Source of the DNA: Luteitalea sp. TBR-22
Lineage (GTDB): Bacteria; Acidobacteriota; Vicinamibacteria; Vicinamibacterales; Vicinamibacteraceae
Direction: 5' to 3'
Assembly: GCF_016865485.1 (NCBI RefSeq)
Contig: NZ_AP024452.1
Span: forward strand, 4,238,501-4,302,500
DNA: 64,000 nucleotides
How positions within the stretch are numbered: position 1 is the stretch's first letter; each line of letters begins with the position of its first letter. Below, one piece after another: positions 15,785 to 24,655 of this stretch. The notes beneath the pieces were generated by a model. It searched no databases. It was given only the letters and a program-made list of their open reading frames with translations, and was not told the DNA's origin. The translations under genes were made by a program, and so were the position numbers.

Positions 15785-18700
15785 ATGGAAACGCCGTTGC
15801 GTGCGTGGCGGCGCACCGCTGCCCTAGGCGTCCTGGTGGCGTCCCTGGCGGCGCCCGCGCTCGCGCAGACGCCCTTCGTGCCGTACTTCGGCAAGAACGA
15901 GGTCCGGTACGACTCCTTCAAGTGGCAGATCTACACGACCGACCACTTCGAGATCTACTACTACCCGGAGACCGAGCAGCACCTCGAACGGGTGGCCGGA
16001 TACGCGGAAAGCGCCTATCAGAAGCTCTCCTCGGAACTGAAGCACGACCTGGCGTTCAAGATCCCGCTGCTGATCTTCAAGACGCAGTCGGAATTCCAGC
16101 AGCAGAACGTGATCCCGGGCGCGGTGAGCGAGGGCGTGGCGGCGTTTGCCGAGCCGACCCGCAACCGCATGCTGTTGCCGGTCGATGAGCCGCCCGACCA
16201 GCTCTACCGGCTGATCACGCACGAGCTGACGCACATCTTCGAGTTCGACATCATCCCGCGCTCGCTGGTGCGCCGTACGGTGCCCCTGTGGGTGGACGAG
16301 GGGCTGGCCGACTACATGGCCGGCGTCTGGCGCCCGCTCGACCTGATGACGGTGCGCGATGCGACGGTGGCCGACATCATCCCGAAGATGACCAAGTTCG
16401 AGGGGTACGGGCAGTTCACCAACCCGCGCCTGGTCTACAACCTCGGGCACGCCTGCTTCGAGTTCATCGAGGCCAAGTGGGGCAAGGAAGGCATCCGCCA
16501 GTACCTCTTCTCGCTGCGCAAGAGCGTCATCGGCGGCGGCGAGGCCGCGTACGAGGAGGCCCTGCGCGTCACGGCCGACGAGTTCGACCAGCAGTTCGAG
16601 AAGTACATGAAGGACCGGTTCAAGCCCTTCCGCGACAAGGAGCGCCCCGCCGACTACGGGCGCGACCTCGCGCCGGAGCGCGGCGAGACCAAGTTCACCG
16701 CGGTCCTGACCGTGGAGCCCTCGCCCTCGGGCGAGTTGCTGGCGGCCGCCGCCGGCAACGGCAAGGAAGGCGAGCTCGACATCGTCCTGCTGTCGACCAA
16801 GGACCGCACCGTCGTGCGCAACCTGACCCCCGGGTTCAGCAAGGACACCGGCTTCGAGTACATCGCGGTGCCCGGCGCGCGCTGGAACACCGTCCCCTGG
16901 ATCTCGTGGGCGCCGACCGGCGACCGGATCGCCTATTTCGTCCGCACCGAGAAGCAGCGGTCGCTGATCATCCAGAACGTGGTGACCGGCAAGATCGAGA
17001 AGCGGTACTACCTGGCGACCGTCGACGCGCCGGAGTCACCGGAGTTCTCCAAGGACGGGCGCAAGATCTACTTCTCGGCCCTGCGCAACGCCATCGGCGA
17101 CATCTTCGAGATCGACCTCGAGTCGAGCGAGGTCCGCAACCTGACCTCCGACGAGTTCGCCGACTACGCGCCGACGATCTCGCCCGACGGCACGTTCGTG
17201 GTGTACCTGGCGCGCATCAGCGGCAACGACAAGCTGTTCCGCCTCGACCTGGCGAGCGGCAAGAAGACGCAGCTCACCTTCGGCACGCAGGACGAGGCCG
17301 CGGCGCAGTTCCTCGACGCCAATACGCTGGTGTTCCCGTCGACGGCACTCGACCCGGCCGCGCCGGCCGATCCCGAGGTGGTCAAGAACGGGCAGATCTT
17401 CAACCTGTGGACGCTCGACCTCAAGGGCGGCGGGCTGAAGCAGTACACCGACGCGCTCACCAGCAACGTGTCGCCGGTGGTCCTCGGCAGCAACGAGGCC
17501 GACGGCCCGAAGGTCGCCTTCGTCACCTACTTCAAGGGCGAGTACGGCATCCACACGCTGAACCTGAAGGAGCCGATTGCCGCGGCGGCCTCCGCCGACT
17601 TCGGCGAGCCCGGCCCGGTGATCGACTTCCAGGCACCGCTGACGCACACGCTGATCCCGGCCAACAACCGGGTGAAGGGGCGGTTCGAGAAGATGTTCCT
17701 CGACGGCCGCCCGCCGATCAACGTCGGCGTCACCAGCGGCGGCGACCTGTTCGGCGGCACGGCGATCTCGTTCAGCGACGTGCTCGGCGACCAGAACTTC
17801 ACGTTCTTCGCCGCCTCGGTGTCGCAGTACCGCACGTTCGCGGGCTCGTACACGAACCTGTCGCGTCGCGTGCAGTACTCCATCCAGGGGTACTCGCAGA
17901 CGCAGTTCTACTACGGCCTCGTGCCGGGCTTCTACGACCCGTCGCTGACCTACTTCCTCGATCGCGACGACGCGATCGCGACCCGGTCGATCGACGGCGG
18001 CAGCATCTTCGCGATCTACCCGTTCAACCGCTACACGCGCCTCGAGATGTCGGGCGGCGTCTCCTGGTACCACGACGAGTTCGAGAACCAGCAGCTCGAC
18101 GACTACTCGCAGCAGTACCAGCAGTCGGTGTACGGAACCACCGTGTTCAACGAGGGCCTGTCGGTGCCGCTGACCGTCGCCCTGACGCGCGAGACCACGG
18201 TCTTCCGCGAGTACGGCCCGCTGGCCGGCCACACGTTCCGCGCCTCGTACTCGATTGCGCCCAAGATCGGCAACTCGTTGTCGCGCCAGACCTTCGACGG
18301 CGACTTCCGGTACTACCAGCGGATCGGCACCAACGGCGTCGCGGCCTTCCGCTTCCGCGGCTTCAACAGCTTCGGCGACACGCCCGACTACTTCTTCTAC
18401 GGCGGCAACTCGGAACTGCGCGGCTACGACTACCTGCAGTTTGTCGGCAACAAGGGCTTCTTCGCCAACGCCGAACTGCGGTTCCCGCTCATCGAGGCGA
18501 TGCTGACGCCGATCGGCGTGCTCGGCGGGGTGCGCGGCGTGGCCTACGCCGGCATCGCCGGCGCCAGCCTGCTCGGACGGCCGACCACCACCGGCTTCAG
18601 CACGGGCGCGCAGACCGAGCAGTACAAGTTCGCCACGTCGGAGGCGACCACGGTGCAGCCGATCATCGGCTTCACGCAGGACCCGGCGACCGGCTTCCCG

Positions 18701-18931
18701 GTCGCGGTGTACGGCAACCCGGTCGTCATCGACGGGTTCCGGCTGCAGGACGGCCGCGCCTCCTACGGCATCGGGCTCGAGACGTTCCTGCTCGGCTTCC
18801 CGATCCACTTCGACTGGTCCTGGCGGACCCTGTTCAACCGGGACTGGGAAGACATCGCCTTCTCGTACCTCGGCGGCAGCGAGGAATTCCGCAAGCCGCG
18901 CTTCCAGGTGTGGATCGGGTACGACTTCTGA
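15785..18931 (+). CDS. Outer-membrane protein: peptidase-MA-like metalloprotease, beta-propeller and BamA-like barrel
   Basis: 1048 residues. A signal peptide (residues 1-27, cut after ALAQ) leads into a gluzincin-like domain with HELTH (His146, Glu147, His150) and a downstream glutamate in WVDEGLADY (Glu172). Residues of about 290-600 contain repeated TolB/WD40-like blades (for example SPEFSKDGRKIYFSA and APTISPDGTFVVY). Residues of about 630-1048 match a surface-antigen/BamA-type beta barrel, with many aromatic strand ends, a terminal GYDF and an RGY segment (ELRGYDYLQF). It is therefore likely an outer-membrane-anchored protease exposed to one side. A GAGGAGA ribosome site precedes ATG 15785. 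Members of this architecture occur in Acidobacteriota; the substrate is unknown. Confidence 0.88.
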   Translation: METPLRAWRRTAALGVLVASLAAPALAQTPFVPYFGKNEVRYDSFKWQIYTTDHFEIYYYPETEQHLERVAGYAESAYQKLSSELKHDLAFKIPLLIFKTQSEFQQQNVIPGAVSEGVAAFAEPTRNRMLLPVDEPPDQLYRLITHELTHIFEFDIIPRSLVRRTVPLWVDEGLADYMAGVWRPLDLMTVRDATVADIIPKMTKFEGYGQFTNPRLVYNLGHACFEFIEAKWGKEGIRQYLFSLRKSVIGGGEAAYEEALRVTADEFDQQFEKYMKDRFKPFRDKERPADYGRDLAPERGETKFTAVLTVEPSPSGELLAAAAGNGKEGELDIVLLSTKDRTVVRNLTPGFSKDTGFEYIAVPGARWNTVPWISWAPTGDRIAYFVRTEKQRSLIIQNVVTGKIEKRYYLATVDAPESPEFSKDGRKIYFSALRNAIGDIFEIDLESSEVRNLTSDEFADYAPTISPDGTFVVYLARISGNDKLFRLDLASGKKTQLTFGTQDEAAAQFLDANTLVFPSTALDPAAPADPEVVKNGQIFNLWTLDLKGGGLKQYTDALTSNVSPVVLGSNEADGPKVAFVTYFKGEYGIHTLNLKEPIAAAASADFGEPGPVIDFQAPLTHTLIPANNRVKGRFEKMFLDGRPPINVGVTSGGDLFGGTAISFSDVLGDQNFTFFAASVSQYRTFAGSYTNLSRRVQYSIQGYSQTQFYYGLVPGFYDPSLTYFLDRDDAIATRSIDGGSIFAIYPFNRYTRLEMSGGVSWYHDEFENQQLDDYSQQYQQSVYGTTVFNEGLSVPLTVALTRETTVFREYGPLAGHTFRASYSIAPKIGNSLSRQTFDGDFRYYQRIGTNGVAAFRFRGFNSFGDTPDYFFYGGNSELRGYDYLQFVGNKGFFANAELRFPLIEAMLTPIGVLGGVRGVAYAGIAGASLLGRPTTTGFSTGAQTEQYKFATSEATTVQPIIGFTQDPATGFPVAVYGNPVVIDGFRLQDGRASYGIGLETFLLGFPIHFDWSWRTLFNRDWEDIAFSYLGGSEEFRKPRFQVWIGYDF

Positions 18932-18937
18932 CGGAAA

Positions 18938-19022
18938 AGGTAAGAAGAGTAGAAGGGTAGAAGGTAGAAGGCAGGGCGGGAAGGAAGAAGGAAGAAGGAC
19001 GAAGGACGAAGGGTGAAGGGGC
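18938..19022. repeat. Purine-rich 7-8-nt tandem array (GAAGGAC type)
   Basis: Degenerate units around AGAAGGGT, GAAGGAAGAAG and GACGAAGG run on from 7-8 nt after the outer-membrane protein stop. The 16-mer AAGAAGAGTAGAAGGG here (18950-18965 region) reappears exactly inverted at about 19728-19743, so the two arrays face each other across the TPR-like gene. Confidence 0.8.
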
Positions 19023-19067
19023 GGTGGCCGGTATTGGCCCCGCCCCTTTTCATGTCTCCGGATGGGG

Positions 19068-19622
19068 TCAGCGCGGAATGGCGTAGGCGCGTTCGCGGAG
19101 GGCGTCGGCTTCGGCTTGCAGGGCCTTGCGGCGGGGGGCACTGGTTTCGACGTGCTCGGCGTACGCCTCGAGGACCGCTGCCTTCTGCGTGAGGACGTCG
19201 CGTGCGCGCGGGTCGGTCTTCAGGACCTCGTCGAGCATCGACTTCGCCTCGTCGAGCAGCAGCCTGGCGTCCGGCCGCGCGACCCCGGGGCGCGAGGCCG
19301 CAGACTTGAGGAACATCGCGGCCTCTTCGCGCATTGCCGCGTCCCTGGGCACGTTCGCCCGCGCCGTGGCCAGCGCGGGCGGCACGAGATCACGCCGGCC
19401 GGCCGAGAGCAGCAGTTCGACACGCAGGTAGTGCGCCGCCGGGAACCACGGCTGCGTCGCGCTGTACTTCTCGTAGATGTCGGCCGCCTCCATGGCCTTG
19501 CCGTCCTTGGCCAGCGCCTCGGCCTGGCGCGTCGCCTGCATCCATCCTGGCGGCGTCGCCATCGGCCCCGGCACCACGGCGGCCTGCGCCGCCAGCAGCC
19601 ACACCCACAGCATCCCGATCAT
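19068..19622 (-). CDS. Exported TPR-like protein of unknown function
   Basis: 184 residues: signal peptide (MIGMLWVWLLAAQAAVVPG) followed by an all-helical region with repeat-like helix pairs (QAEALAKDGKAMEAADIYEKY, PAAHYLRVELLLSAGRRDL, ARLLLDEAKSMLDEVLK, AVLEAYAEHVET), resembling tetratricopeptide helices that mediate protein contacts. No enzyme motif is seen. The ATG at 19622 has GGAGG about 7 nt upstream; upstream starts at 19628 and 19646 would lengthen the signal. It is monocistronic and sits between two inverted purine-rich arrays. Confidence 0.7.
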   Translation of the reverse strand: MIGMLWVWLLAAQAAVVPGPMATPPGWMQATRQAEALAKDGKAMEAADIYEKYSATQPWFPAAHYLRVELLLSAGRRDLVPPALATARANVPRDAAMREEAAMFLKSAASRPGVARPDARLLLDEAKSMLDEVLKTDPRARDVLTQKAAVLEAYAEHVETSAPRRKALQAEADALRERAYAIPR

Positions 19623-19651
19623 CGGCATCCTCCCTCCGAGGGCCACGCCGG

Positions 19652-19744
19652 TCGTCCTTCTCCGGCCCGTCTTCGTCCTTCGGTCCTTCTTCCTTTATCC
19701 TTCGAGCAGTTTCTTCTGCCTTCTCCCCTTCTACTCTTCTTCCC
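19652..19744. repeat. Pyrimidine-rich tandem array, inverted partner of the 18.9-kb array
   Basis: Units around CGTCCTTC, GTCCTTCTTC and CTTCTGCCTTCTCC run up to the start codon of the thioesterase gene. The end, CCCTTCTACTCTTCTT, is the exact reverse complement of part of the array at 18938-19022. It therefore forms the 5' untranslated region of the thioesterase. Confidence 0.8.
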
Positions 19745-20236
19745 TTGGCCCCAACAGCTCACTCCCCCGCCGCGTCCCTGACCGAGATGGTCCAGGTCGT
19801 CCTTCCCAACGACGCCAACCCCCTTGGCTACATCCTCGGTGGCACGGTGATGCACCTGATCGACATCGCCGGGGCGATCGCCTGCTTCCGCCATGCGCGG
19901 CAGCGGGTGGTCACGGCCGCCGTCGACGGGCTGCAGTTCCTGCACCCGATCAAGGTCGGCGACCTGATCATCCTGAAGGCCGAGGTCACCGCCACCTTCC
20001 GCACGTCGATGGAAGTGGAGGTGCGGGTGATGAGCGAGAAGACGCTCACCGGCGAGCGGATGCTCACCTCGCACGCGTACCTCACGTTCGTCGCCATCGA
20101 CGCCGACGGGCGCCGTGTCGAGGTGCCCGACCTCGTGCTGGAGACCGACGCCGAGCGCCGGCGCGCCGAACAGGCCCGCGTGCGGCGTGATGCCCGCCTC
20201 GCCGCCAAGACCAGCCTCGCCGCGACCGAGTCGTAG
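19745..20236 (+). CDS. Acyl-CoA thioesterase, hotdog fold (YciA/BACH type)
   Basis: 163 residues of the hotdog-fold acyl-CoA thioesterase family: TEMVQVVLPNDANPLGYILGG starts the fold, followed by VMHLIDIAGAIACFRH (the core helix with the catalytic aspartate) and the strand DGLQFLHPIKVGDLI. Enzymes of this type hydrolyse acyl-CoA to free acid and CoA in the cytoplasm, as a control on acyl-CoA pools. TTG at 19745 leaves room for the usual N-terminal segment before LTEMVQV; the next candidate, ATG 19788, would trim the first strand. The stop TAG lies within a repeat of the GTAGCCGTCG type. Confidence 0.87.
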   Translation: MAPTAHSPAASLTEMVQVVLPNDANPLGYILGGTVMHLIDIAGAIACFRHARQRVVTAAVDGLQFLHPIKVGDLIILKAEVTATFRTSMEVEVRVMSEKTLTGERMLTSHAYLTFVAIDADGRRVEVPDLVLETDAERRRAEQARVRRDARLAAKTSLAATES

Positions 20237-20408
20237 CCGTTGCCCTTCGTCAGCCCCGAGGTCGTCGCCCTCGCATTTTCGCCGAGGTCGTAGCCGTCGC
20301 CCTCTCGCCGAGGTCGTAGCCGTCGCCCTTGGGCGACGGTCAGTGATGACTCACGACCGCCTCACCGTCGTCATTGACGAACGGCGCGGTGGGACACCGC
20401 GCCCTACC
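20234..20408. repeat. Repeat junction with GTAGCCGTCG units and two hairpins
   Basis: Three GTCGTAGCCGTYGCC starts follow each other, the last forming the full hairpin CCGTCGCCC-TT-GGGCGACGG (20320-20339) with the trailer GGTCAGTGATGA. A TAGGGC-family hairpin (arms GGCGCGGTG / CACCGCGCC, loop GGA) lies at 20384-20404. The junction contains the stop codons of both converging genes (thioesterase TAG, VWFA gene TAG). Confidence 0.88.
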
Positions 20409-21579
20409 TGGTGAAGAAGCCCTGACGCGTCCTGACCGTCACGCCGGGCCGCGACACCGACACGCTCACCGGCACGAAGCGCGCCCTGCCGCGATCGTCG
20501 AACGTGCCGTCGGGCGGCACGTACGCGAGCACGTAGTACCCCTGCTCCACCGTCATCAATCGCGAGAGCAGGTCCGCCACGTCGTTGCTGGCGCGGAAGT
20601 AGAGGCCGCCGAGTTGGTCGGCGGCGGCGTGCAGCCCTTCGTTCAGCTCTACCCGCCCACCGCCACTGACCGAGACGACGCCGAGCACGTTGACCGCGTG
20701 CACCGTGACGCCGGAAGCGGCGGCGACCTGCCCGAGGCGACGGAACCGTGCCGCGACGTCGTTGTACCGCATGCCCTCCAGCACGCCCCACCATGTGCCC
20801 GACCCGCCGCCCGGCTCGACGTCCCGATCGTTCACCCGCAACGTGAGGTACTCGGACAGCAGCACCACGACCTTGCGCCCGGGCAACGGCTTCAGGTTCA
20901 CGATCAGGGAGTTGAGGCTGCCCAGCGTCCCTTCGAGGAAGACACGGTCACCGCTCCCATTGCTGGCCCCGTGCGCACCCGACCGGCTCACCACGCCGCC
21001 GCGCCAGCGATTGACCTTGTAGCGCATACCCGCGACCGAGCTCAGCAGAGTCGATCGGTCTGCCGTGAGCCGGGTCGTTGGATTGCCCAGTTCCCCCGTG
21101 CGCAGCAGCCCGACCTCGACGCCCGGCGGTAGTTCCTTCGAGAAGAGCGCGCGCAGGCCGACCTTGACGCGGTCGAACGCGTCGGGGGACATCGCGAGGT
21201 CGTCGATGAGGAAGATCCAGGGTTCCCCGTCGACGAGCACCGGGGCGGGCGCGGCGGGCGCCTCGGAAGGCGATGGCGACGGAATGGCGGTCGCCGCAGC
21301 AGGCGCGGCGGGCGGAGCCGCGGCGGTGAGGCGCGTCTGGAAGCGCAGATCGCGCAACGGCACGGGCGTGCCGGCCTGGCGAACCGTCACCTCTTCCTTG
21401 CGGATGTCGGTGACCGCGCGCCCGTCCCTATCCACGAAGATCGCGTCGAACTGCACGATCTCGGCTGTTGCACGGAAGCCTGCCGGCTGGCTCGCGTCCT
21501 GAGCACCTGAACCGCCGGCGAGGAGTACGGACACGCCGACGACGAACGGAGCGACCCTCCATGAATGGCCAGGACGCAT
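20404..21579 (-). CDS. VWFA-related secreted protein (Acidobacteria type)
   Basis: 391 residues. A signal peptide (residues 9-26, ending GGSGAQ) precedes a beta-sandwich region (AEIVQFDAIFVDRDGRAVTDIRKEEVTVRQ) that is the hallmark of the VWFA-related Acidobacterial domain, then a proline/alanine linker and a von Willebrand factor A-like domain with IFLIDDLAMSPDAFDRVK in place of the classic metal-binding DxSxS, followed by LPGRKVVVLLSEYL. The MIDAS is thus degenerate, so metal-dependent adhesion is doubtful. The last strand reads VTVRTRQGFFTR, another family feature. Function unknown; many paralogues are usual in this phylum. Confidence 0.85.
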   Translation of the reverse strand: MRPGHSWRVAPFVVGVSVLLAGGSGAQDASQPAGFRATAEIVQFDAIFVDRDGRAVTDIRKEEVTVRQAGTPVPLRDLRFQTRLTAAAPPAAPAAATAIPSPSPSEAPAAPAPVLVDGEPWIFLIDDLAMSPDAFDRVKVGLRALFSKELPPGVEVGLLRTGELGNPTTRLTADRSTLLSSVAGMRYKVNRWRGGVVSRSGAHGASNGSGDRVFLEGTLGSLNSLIVNLKPLPGRKVVVLLSEYLTLRVNDRDVEPGGGSGTWWGVLEGMRYNDVAARFRRLGQVAAASGVTVHAVNVLGVVSVSGGGRVELNEGLHAAADQLGGLYFRASNDVADLLSRLMTVEQGYYVLAYVPPDGTFDDRGRARFVPVSVSVSRPGVTVRTRQGFFTR

Positions 21580-21599
21580 GGCGATGGTGGCTGTCCCTG

Positions 21600-21909
21600 T
21601 CCCGTCGGTAGCCGTGCCCTCACAGGGTTCGTAGCCGTCGCCCTAGGGCGACGGTCAGTGGTGATTCGATACCGTGCACGACGGCCGGCGCGGAGAGCGC
21701 CGACCTGGAGGTGGCTCTGCCTTCCCTGACATATTCCCTGACCGTCGGCCAACGCGCCGCGATGCGCGCCTCACCGCCAAGGCCAGCCTCGCCGGCACTT
21801 AGAGGTAGGGCGGCGTGTCCCACGCCGCCGTCATCGACCAACGGCGCGGTGGGACACCGCGCCCTACCTTCCGAGAAATCCGCCGTTACACGTCAGACGT
21901 CAAACGTCA
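21600..21909. repeat. Repeat junction, mosaic of three families
   Basis: No gene in this 327-base gap. It holds CCGTCGCCC-TA-GGGCGACGG (21635-21654) with the GGTCAGTGGTGA trailer, diverged GCCGGCGCGGAGAGCGCCG material, two TAGGGC-family hairpins in opposite orientation (21806-21830 with arms GGCGGCGTG / CACGCCGCC; 21841-21863 with arms GGCGCGGTG / CACCGCGCC), and a TGACGT-type array at 21883-21909 that contains the TGA of the aspartyl-protease-like gene. Confidence 0.88.
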
Positions 21910-23457
21910 ATTGTCCAGCCGCATCAACCCCTCGTCGATGTCGAGGGTGACGGTGTACTTGCTGAGGAACTTGTGGCCGAGGATGCCGCCGAGCTCGTAG
22001 CCGAGGAGCACGCTCGGGGCGCGCAGGTTGAGCACCACCAGCGACGTCCGGGCCATGCGCACGTCGTCGACCTCGAGGTCGACGCCCGGGAGCAGGAAGG
22101 CATCGCGGTCCCAGCCCGAGGATCCGTACACGCGCAGCGGGATGCGGCGGAAGCGCCCGAGCTGCTCGAGGCCGACGGCGGCGGTGCGGCTGATCGAGAT
22201 GGCCTGGCCGCCCGTGTCGACGACGAAGGCGGCGGGCCGATCGCCGTTGACGCGGCCACGCACGGTCGCGAGGCGATGCATCCAGAGCGGCGCTTCCATT
22301 GCGGGGGTGCCGGCGCCCGGAGCCTTCGGGAGGGCGCGCGCGACGTAGAGTTGCCGGGTGTCGTAGTCGACGCGCATCGACAGGCCCAGCGCCAGCGGCG
22401 AGAACGCGTCGATGTCGGCCGTCGGCCACTTCCGCAGCGGCGGGTCCTTGATCATCGTCGGCACGTGCTCGACCTTCAGGCTGCCGATCTCGAGCTTGTT
22501 GATGCGCGCCAGCTTGAGTCGGCGCAACCCGACGTCGCCGACACCGGCGCTGAGCGTCTCGGCCACCGAGTACACCTGCGCGCGCTGCGCGGCGTCTTCC
22601 GACAGCACCGTCATCTCCGCACCCGTGTCGAGCACGAGGTCGCGCGTCAGCCGGCCGTTGATCCGGGCCTTCACGAACAGCTTCTCGCGCTCGACGGTGA
22701 ACGGGATGACGTGCACCGCGCCGGCGACCTCCGGACTCATCGAGATCGGCGGACGCTCGTCGAAGTGCCGGAGGAACTTCATGCGCGCCTTGGCGAGCTT
22801 GATCTGGTCCTTGAAGCCCTTCTCGGGCAGGTACTGCAGGTAGCGCTGCAGTTCCTCGGCCGCGACCTCGTACTTGCCGAGGCGCTCGAGGAAGTAGGCG
22901 CGGGCGTGGTGGTACTCGGCCACCTCTCGGTCCTGCTCGATGGCGCGCTCGACGGCGACCAGGGCATCGGCGGTCTTGCCGCGCGCGTCGAGGATGCGCG
23001 CGATGCCGTACAGGGCGGCCGGGTAGCGCGAGTCGAGGGTGAGGGCCGCGGTGTAGCGGGCGTTGGCTTCCTCGAAGTGGCCAGTGCTCCACAAGGTCTC
23101 GCCGTGCAGCGCGAGGTCCTCCGCGCCGACCGTCGACGTGATGAGGCTGCTGGCCTCCTTCTCGGCGCGCCCGAAGTCGCCGACGCGCAGCAACGCCCGC
23201 ACCGCCATGCGGGTGGCCGGCACCTTGAGGTCCGGGTCGTAATCACGCGCCCGGACCAGGGCGGCCACGGCCTCCCGGTACTTGGCATCCTGGAACAACT
23301 GGGTACCGCGGGCCAGTTCGGCCTGGGCGGTCAGCGGCGCTCCGGCTTCGGGGACGCTCGTGGCCAGCAACACGGCCACGGCGACAGCCGAGAGCCCGCC
23401 CAGGAGGCGGGGGCTGACGAGACGACGAGGGGCGACGAGACGGGGCATGCTCACCAT
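21907..23457 (-). CDS. Exported TPR protein with two retropepsin-like aspartyl protease lobes
   Basis: 516 residues: signal region (residues 10-38), TPR-like helical pairs (residues about 45-225, for example ALHGETLWSTGHFEEANARY and PAALYGIARILDARGK), then two pepsin-like lobes. Each lobe has the catalytic D-T-G triplet with a hydrophobic run before it: LVLDTGAEMTVLS (lobe 1) and FVVDTGGQAISIS (lobe 2), and flap-type glycines (ILGHKFLSKY). Having both lobes on one chain means it could fold into an active site without dimerising, unlike most bacterial single-lobe clan AA proteins. Periplasmic location is expected. Stop TGA is in a repeat array. Confidence 0.85.
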   Translation of the reverse strand: MVSMPRLVAPRRLVSPRLLGGLSAVAVAVLLATSVPEAGAPLTAQAELARGTQLFQDAKYREAVAALVRARDYDPDLKVPATRMAVRALLRVGDFGRAEKEASSLITSTVGAEDLALHGETLWSTGHFEEANARYTAALTLDSRYPAALYGIARILDARGKTADALVAVERAIEQDREVAEYHHARAYFLERLGKYEVAAEELQRYLQYLPEKGFKDQIKLAKARMKFLRHFDERPPISMSPEVAGAVHVIPFTVEREKLFVKARINGRLTRDLVLDTGAEMTVLSEDAAQRAQVYSVAETLSAGVGDVGLRRLKLARINKLEIGSLKVEHVPTMIKDPPLRKWPTADIDAFSPLALGLSMRVDYDTRQLYVARALPKAPGAGTPAMEAPLWMHRLATVRGRVNGDRPAAFVVDTGGQAISISRTAAVGLEQLGRFRRIPLRVYGSSGWDRDAFLLPGVDLEVDDVRMARTSLVVLNLRAPSVLLGYELGGILGHKFLSKYTVTLDIDEGLMRLDN

Positions 23458-23532
23458 CCTGGCCGGCGCGAGCCGGCGGAAACTTCCCGTATAGGACAGC
23501 GTCGGACGCCGTCTCGTCCCCGCGAGCGGCGC

Positions 23533-23793
23533 CTATTTCTGGTAGTGCTGCGCGTTCTTCTCGATGTACGACTTCCACTGGTCGGGCACTTCGTCCATCG
23601 CGAAGATGGCCTCGACGGGGCACGCCGGCACGCACGCGCCGCAGTCGATGCACTCGTCGGGGTGGATGAACAGCATCTGCGCTGCCTCGTGATCCCCCTC
23701 GTCCTTCCGCGGGTGGATGCAGTCGACGGGGCACACGTCCACGCAGGCCGTGTCCTTGGTCCCGATGCAGGGTTCGGTAATAACGTACGCCAC
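23533..23793 (-). CDS. 7Fe-type ferredoxin
   Basis: 86-residue ferredoxin. The first cluster motif is [14 protein letters not shown], where the seven-residue gap points to a [3Fe-4S] cluster as in Azotobacter FdI-like proteins, and the second is [12 protein letters not shown] for [4Fe-4S]. It carries single electrons in the cytoplasm. GTG 23793 has AGGAGGA about 5 nt upstream. It lies 20 bp after the IclR regulator gene on the same strand and is likely co-transcribed. The redox partner is unknown. Confidence 0.92.
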   Translation of the reverse strand: MAYVITEPCIGTKDTACVDVCPVDCIHPRKDEGDHEAAQMLFIHPDECIDCGACVPACPVEAIFAMDEVPDQWKSYIEKNAQHYQK

Positions 23794-23813
23794 GAGTCCT
23801 CCTGAGAAAAGCC

Positions 23814-24572
23814 TTATTGCTGGGTGACCGGCTCGCGCCGGGCTGGCAACGCCGGCCCGACCTCGGCCGACAGGTATCCGAGCCGCACGGACGTCGCCCG
23901 TGCGAGGTCCCACGCCGCCGGCACGTGCGCATCGTGCAGCGGCCCTTCCCCGCGCCCGTGGGAGAACACCCCCACGCGCGCCACTTCCTGGCCCCGGTAG
24001 TCGCGCACCGGCGCGCAGGCGCAGTTCAGGCGGTAGCCATCGGCCGCCCCGTCGGCCCCGAACCGGCGCACCACCGCCTCGGAGTCGGCGACGTCGCCCG
24101 CCGCGCACAACCGCGCGCAACTGAGGCGTCGCTGCTGCCCTTCGGCGTAGAACAGCGAGCAATGCCCGGGCATCGGCTTGCCGTACGCCGTGTACATGGC
24201 GGCGGGCACGTCCTGCCCGCCCCACACGTAGGTCACCTCGCCGGCCGGCAACGAGACGAACGCACGAGCCGACGTCCGGGACGCGTACTCCCGCAGCGGC
24301 GGATACGCATGCAGCCGGAGTTCGGACCCGTTGAGGTACCGAAAGCTCATGTCGAGCAGCTTGAGGGTGAGCACGTACTGTCCGCCCTCGCCCTCCTGCC
24401 GCACGAAGCCGCGCCGCCGCAAGACGAGCAGCAGGCGATGCGCCGTGGCCGCAGGCAAACCGGCCTGCCGCGCGAGATCGCGCAGCGGCATCCCCGCGGG
24501 CTCCCCGCTCAGCACCTCCAGGAGGTGCAACGCCTTGTCTGCCGAGCTCTGGGCGGCCACTTTGCGTTCCAT
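23814..24572 (-). CDS. IclR-family transcriptional regulator
   Basis: 252 residues: winged helix at residues 8-75 ([47 protein letters not shown]) and an IclR effector domain to about residue 240 ([34 protein letters not shown]). Such regulators sense aromatic or short organic acids. ATG 24572 is chosen as the first start before the domain; the frame is open further up but a 19-bp palindrome lies at -3 to -21. The ferredoxin gene 20 bp downstream is the only co-directional neighbour. The rich cysteine content of the effector domain (SCARLC, NCAC) is unusual and could indicate metal or redox sensing. Confidence 0.88.
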   Translation of the reverse strand: MERKVAAQSSADKALHLLEVLSGEPAGMPLRDLARQAGLPAATAHRLLLVLRRRGFVRQEGEGGQYVLTLKLLDMSFRYLNGSELRLHAYPPLREYASRTSARAFVSLPAGEVTYVWGGQDVPAAMYTAYGKPMPGHCSLFYAEGQQRRLSCARLCAAGDVADSEAVVRRFGADGAADGYRLNCACAPVRDYRGQEVARVGVFSHGRGEGPLHDAHVPAAWDLARATSVRLGYLSAEVGPALPARREPVTQQ

Positions 24573-24574
24573 CA

Positions 24575-24593
24575 GGCGGAACGCCGTTCCGCC
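24575..24593. promoter_or_regulatory. 19-bp near-perfect palindrome at the IclR start, likely operator
   Basis: GGCGGAACG-C-CGTTCCGCC lies 3 bp upstream of the IclR start codon and resembles the GGAAC/GTTCC half-sites bound by several IclR members. A dimer here would block translation initiation or transcription of the IclR-ferredoxin pair. No other copy was noticed in the window. Confidence 0.6.
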
Positions 24594-24655
24594 CAATGAA
24601 AGATACAGAGTGGGCCTGGTGGGAACAAGGCCAAATCCGGTCGGGGTTCGCTGTG

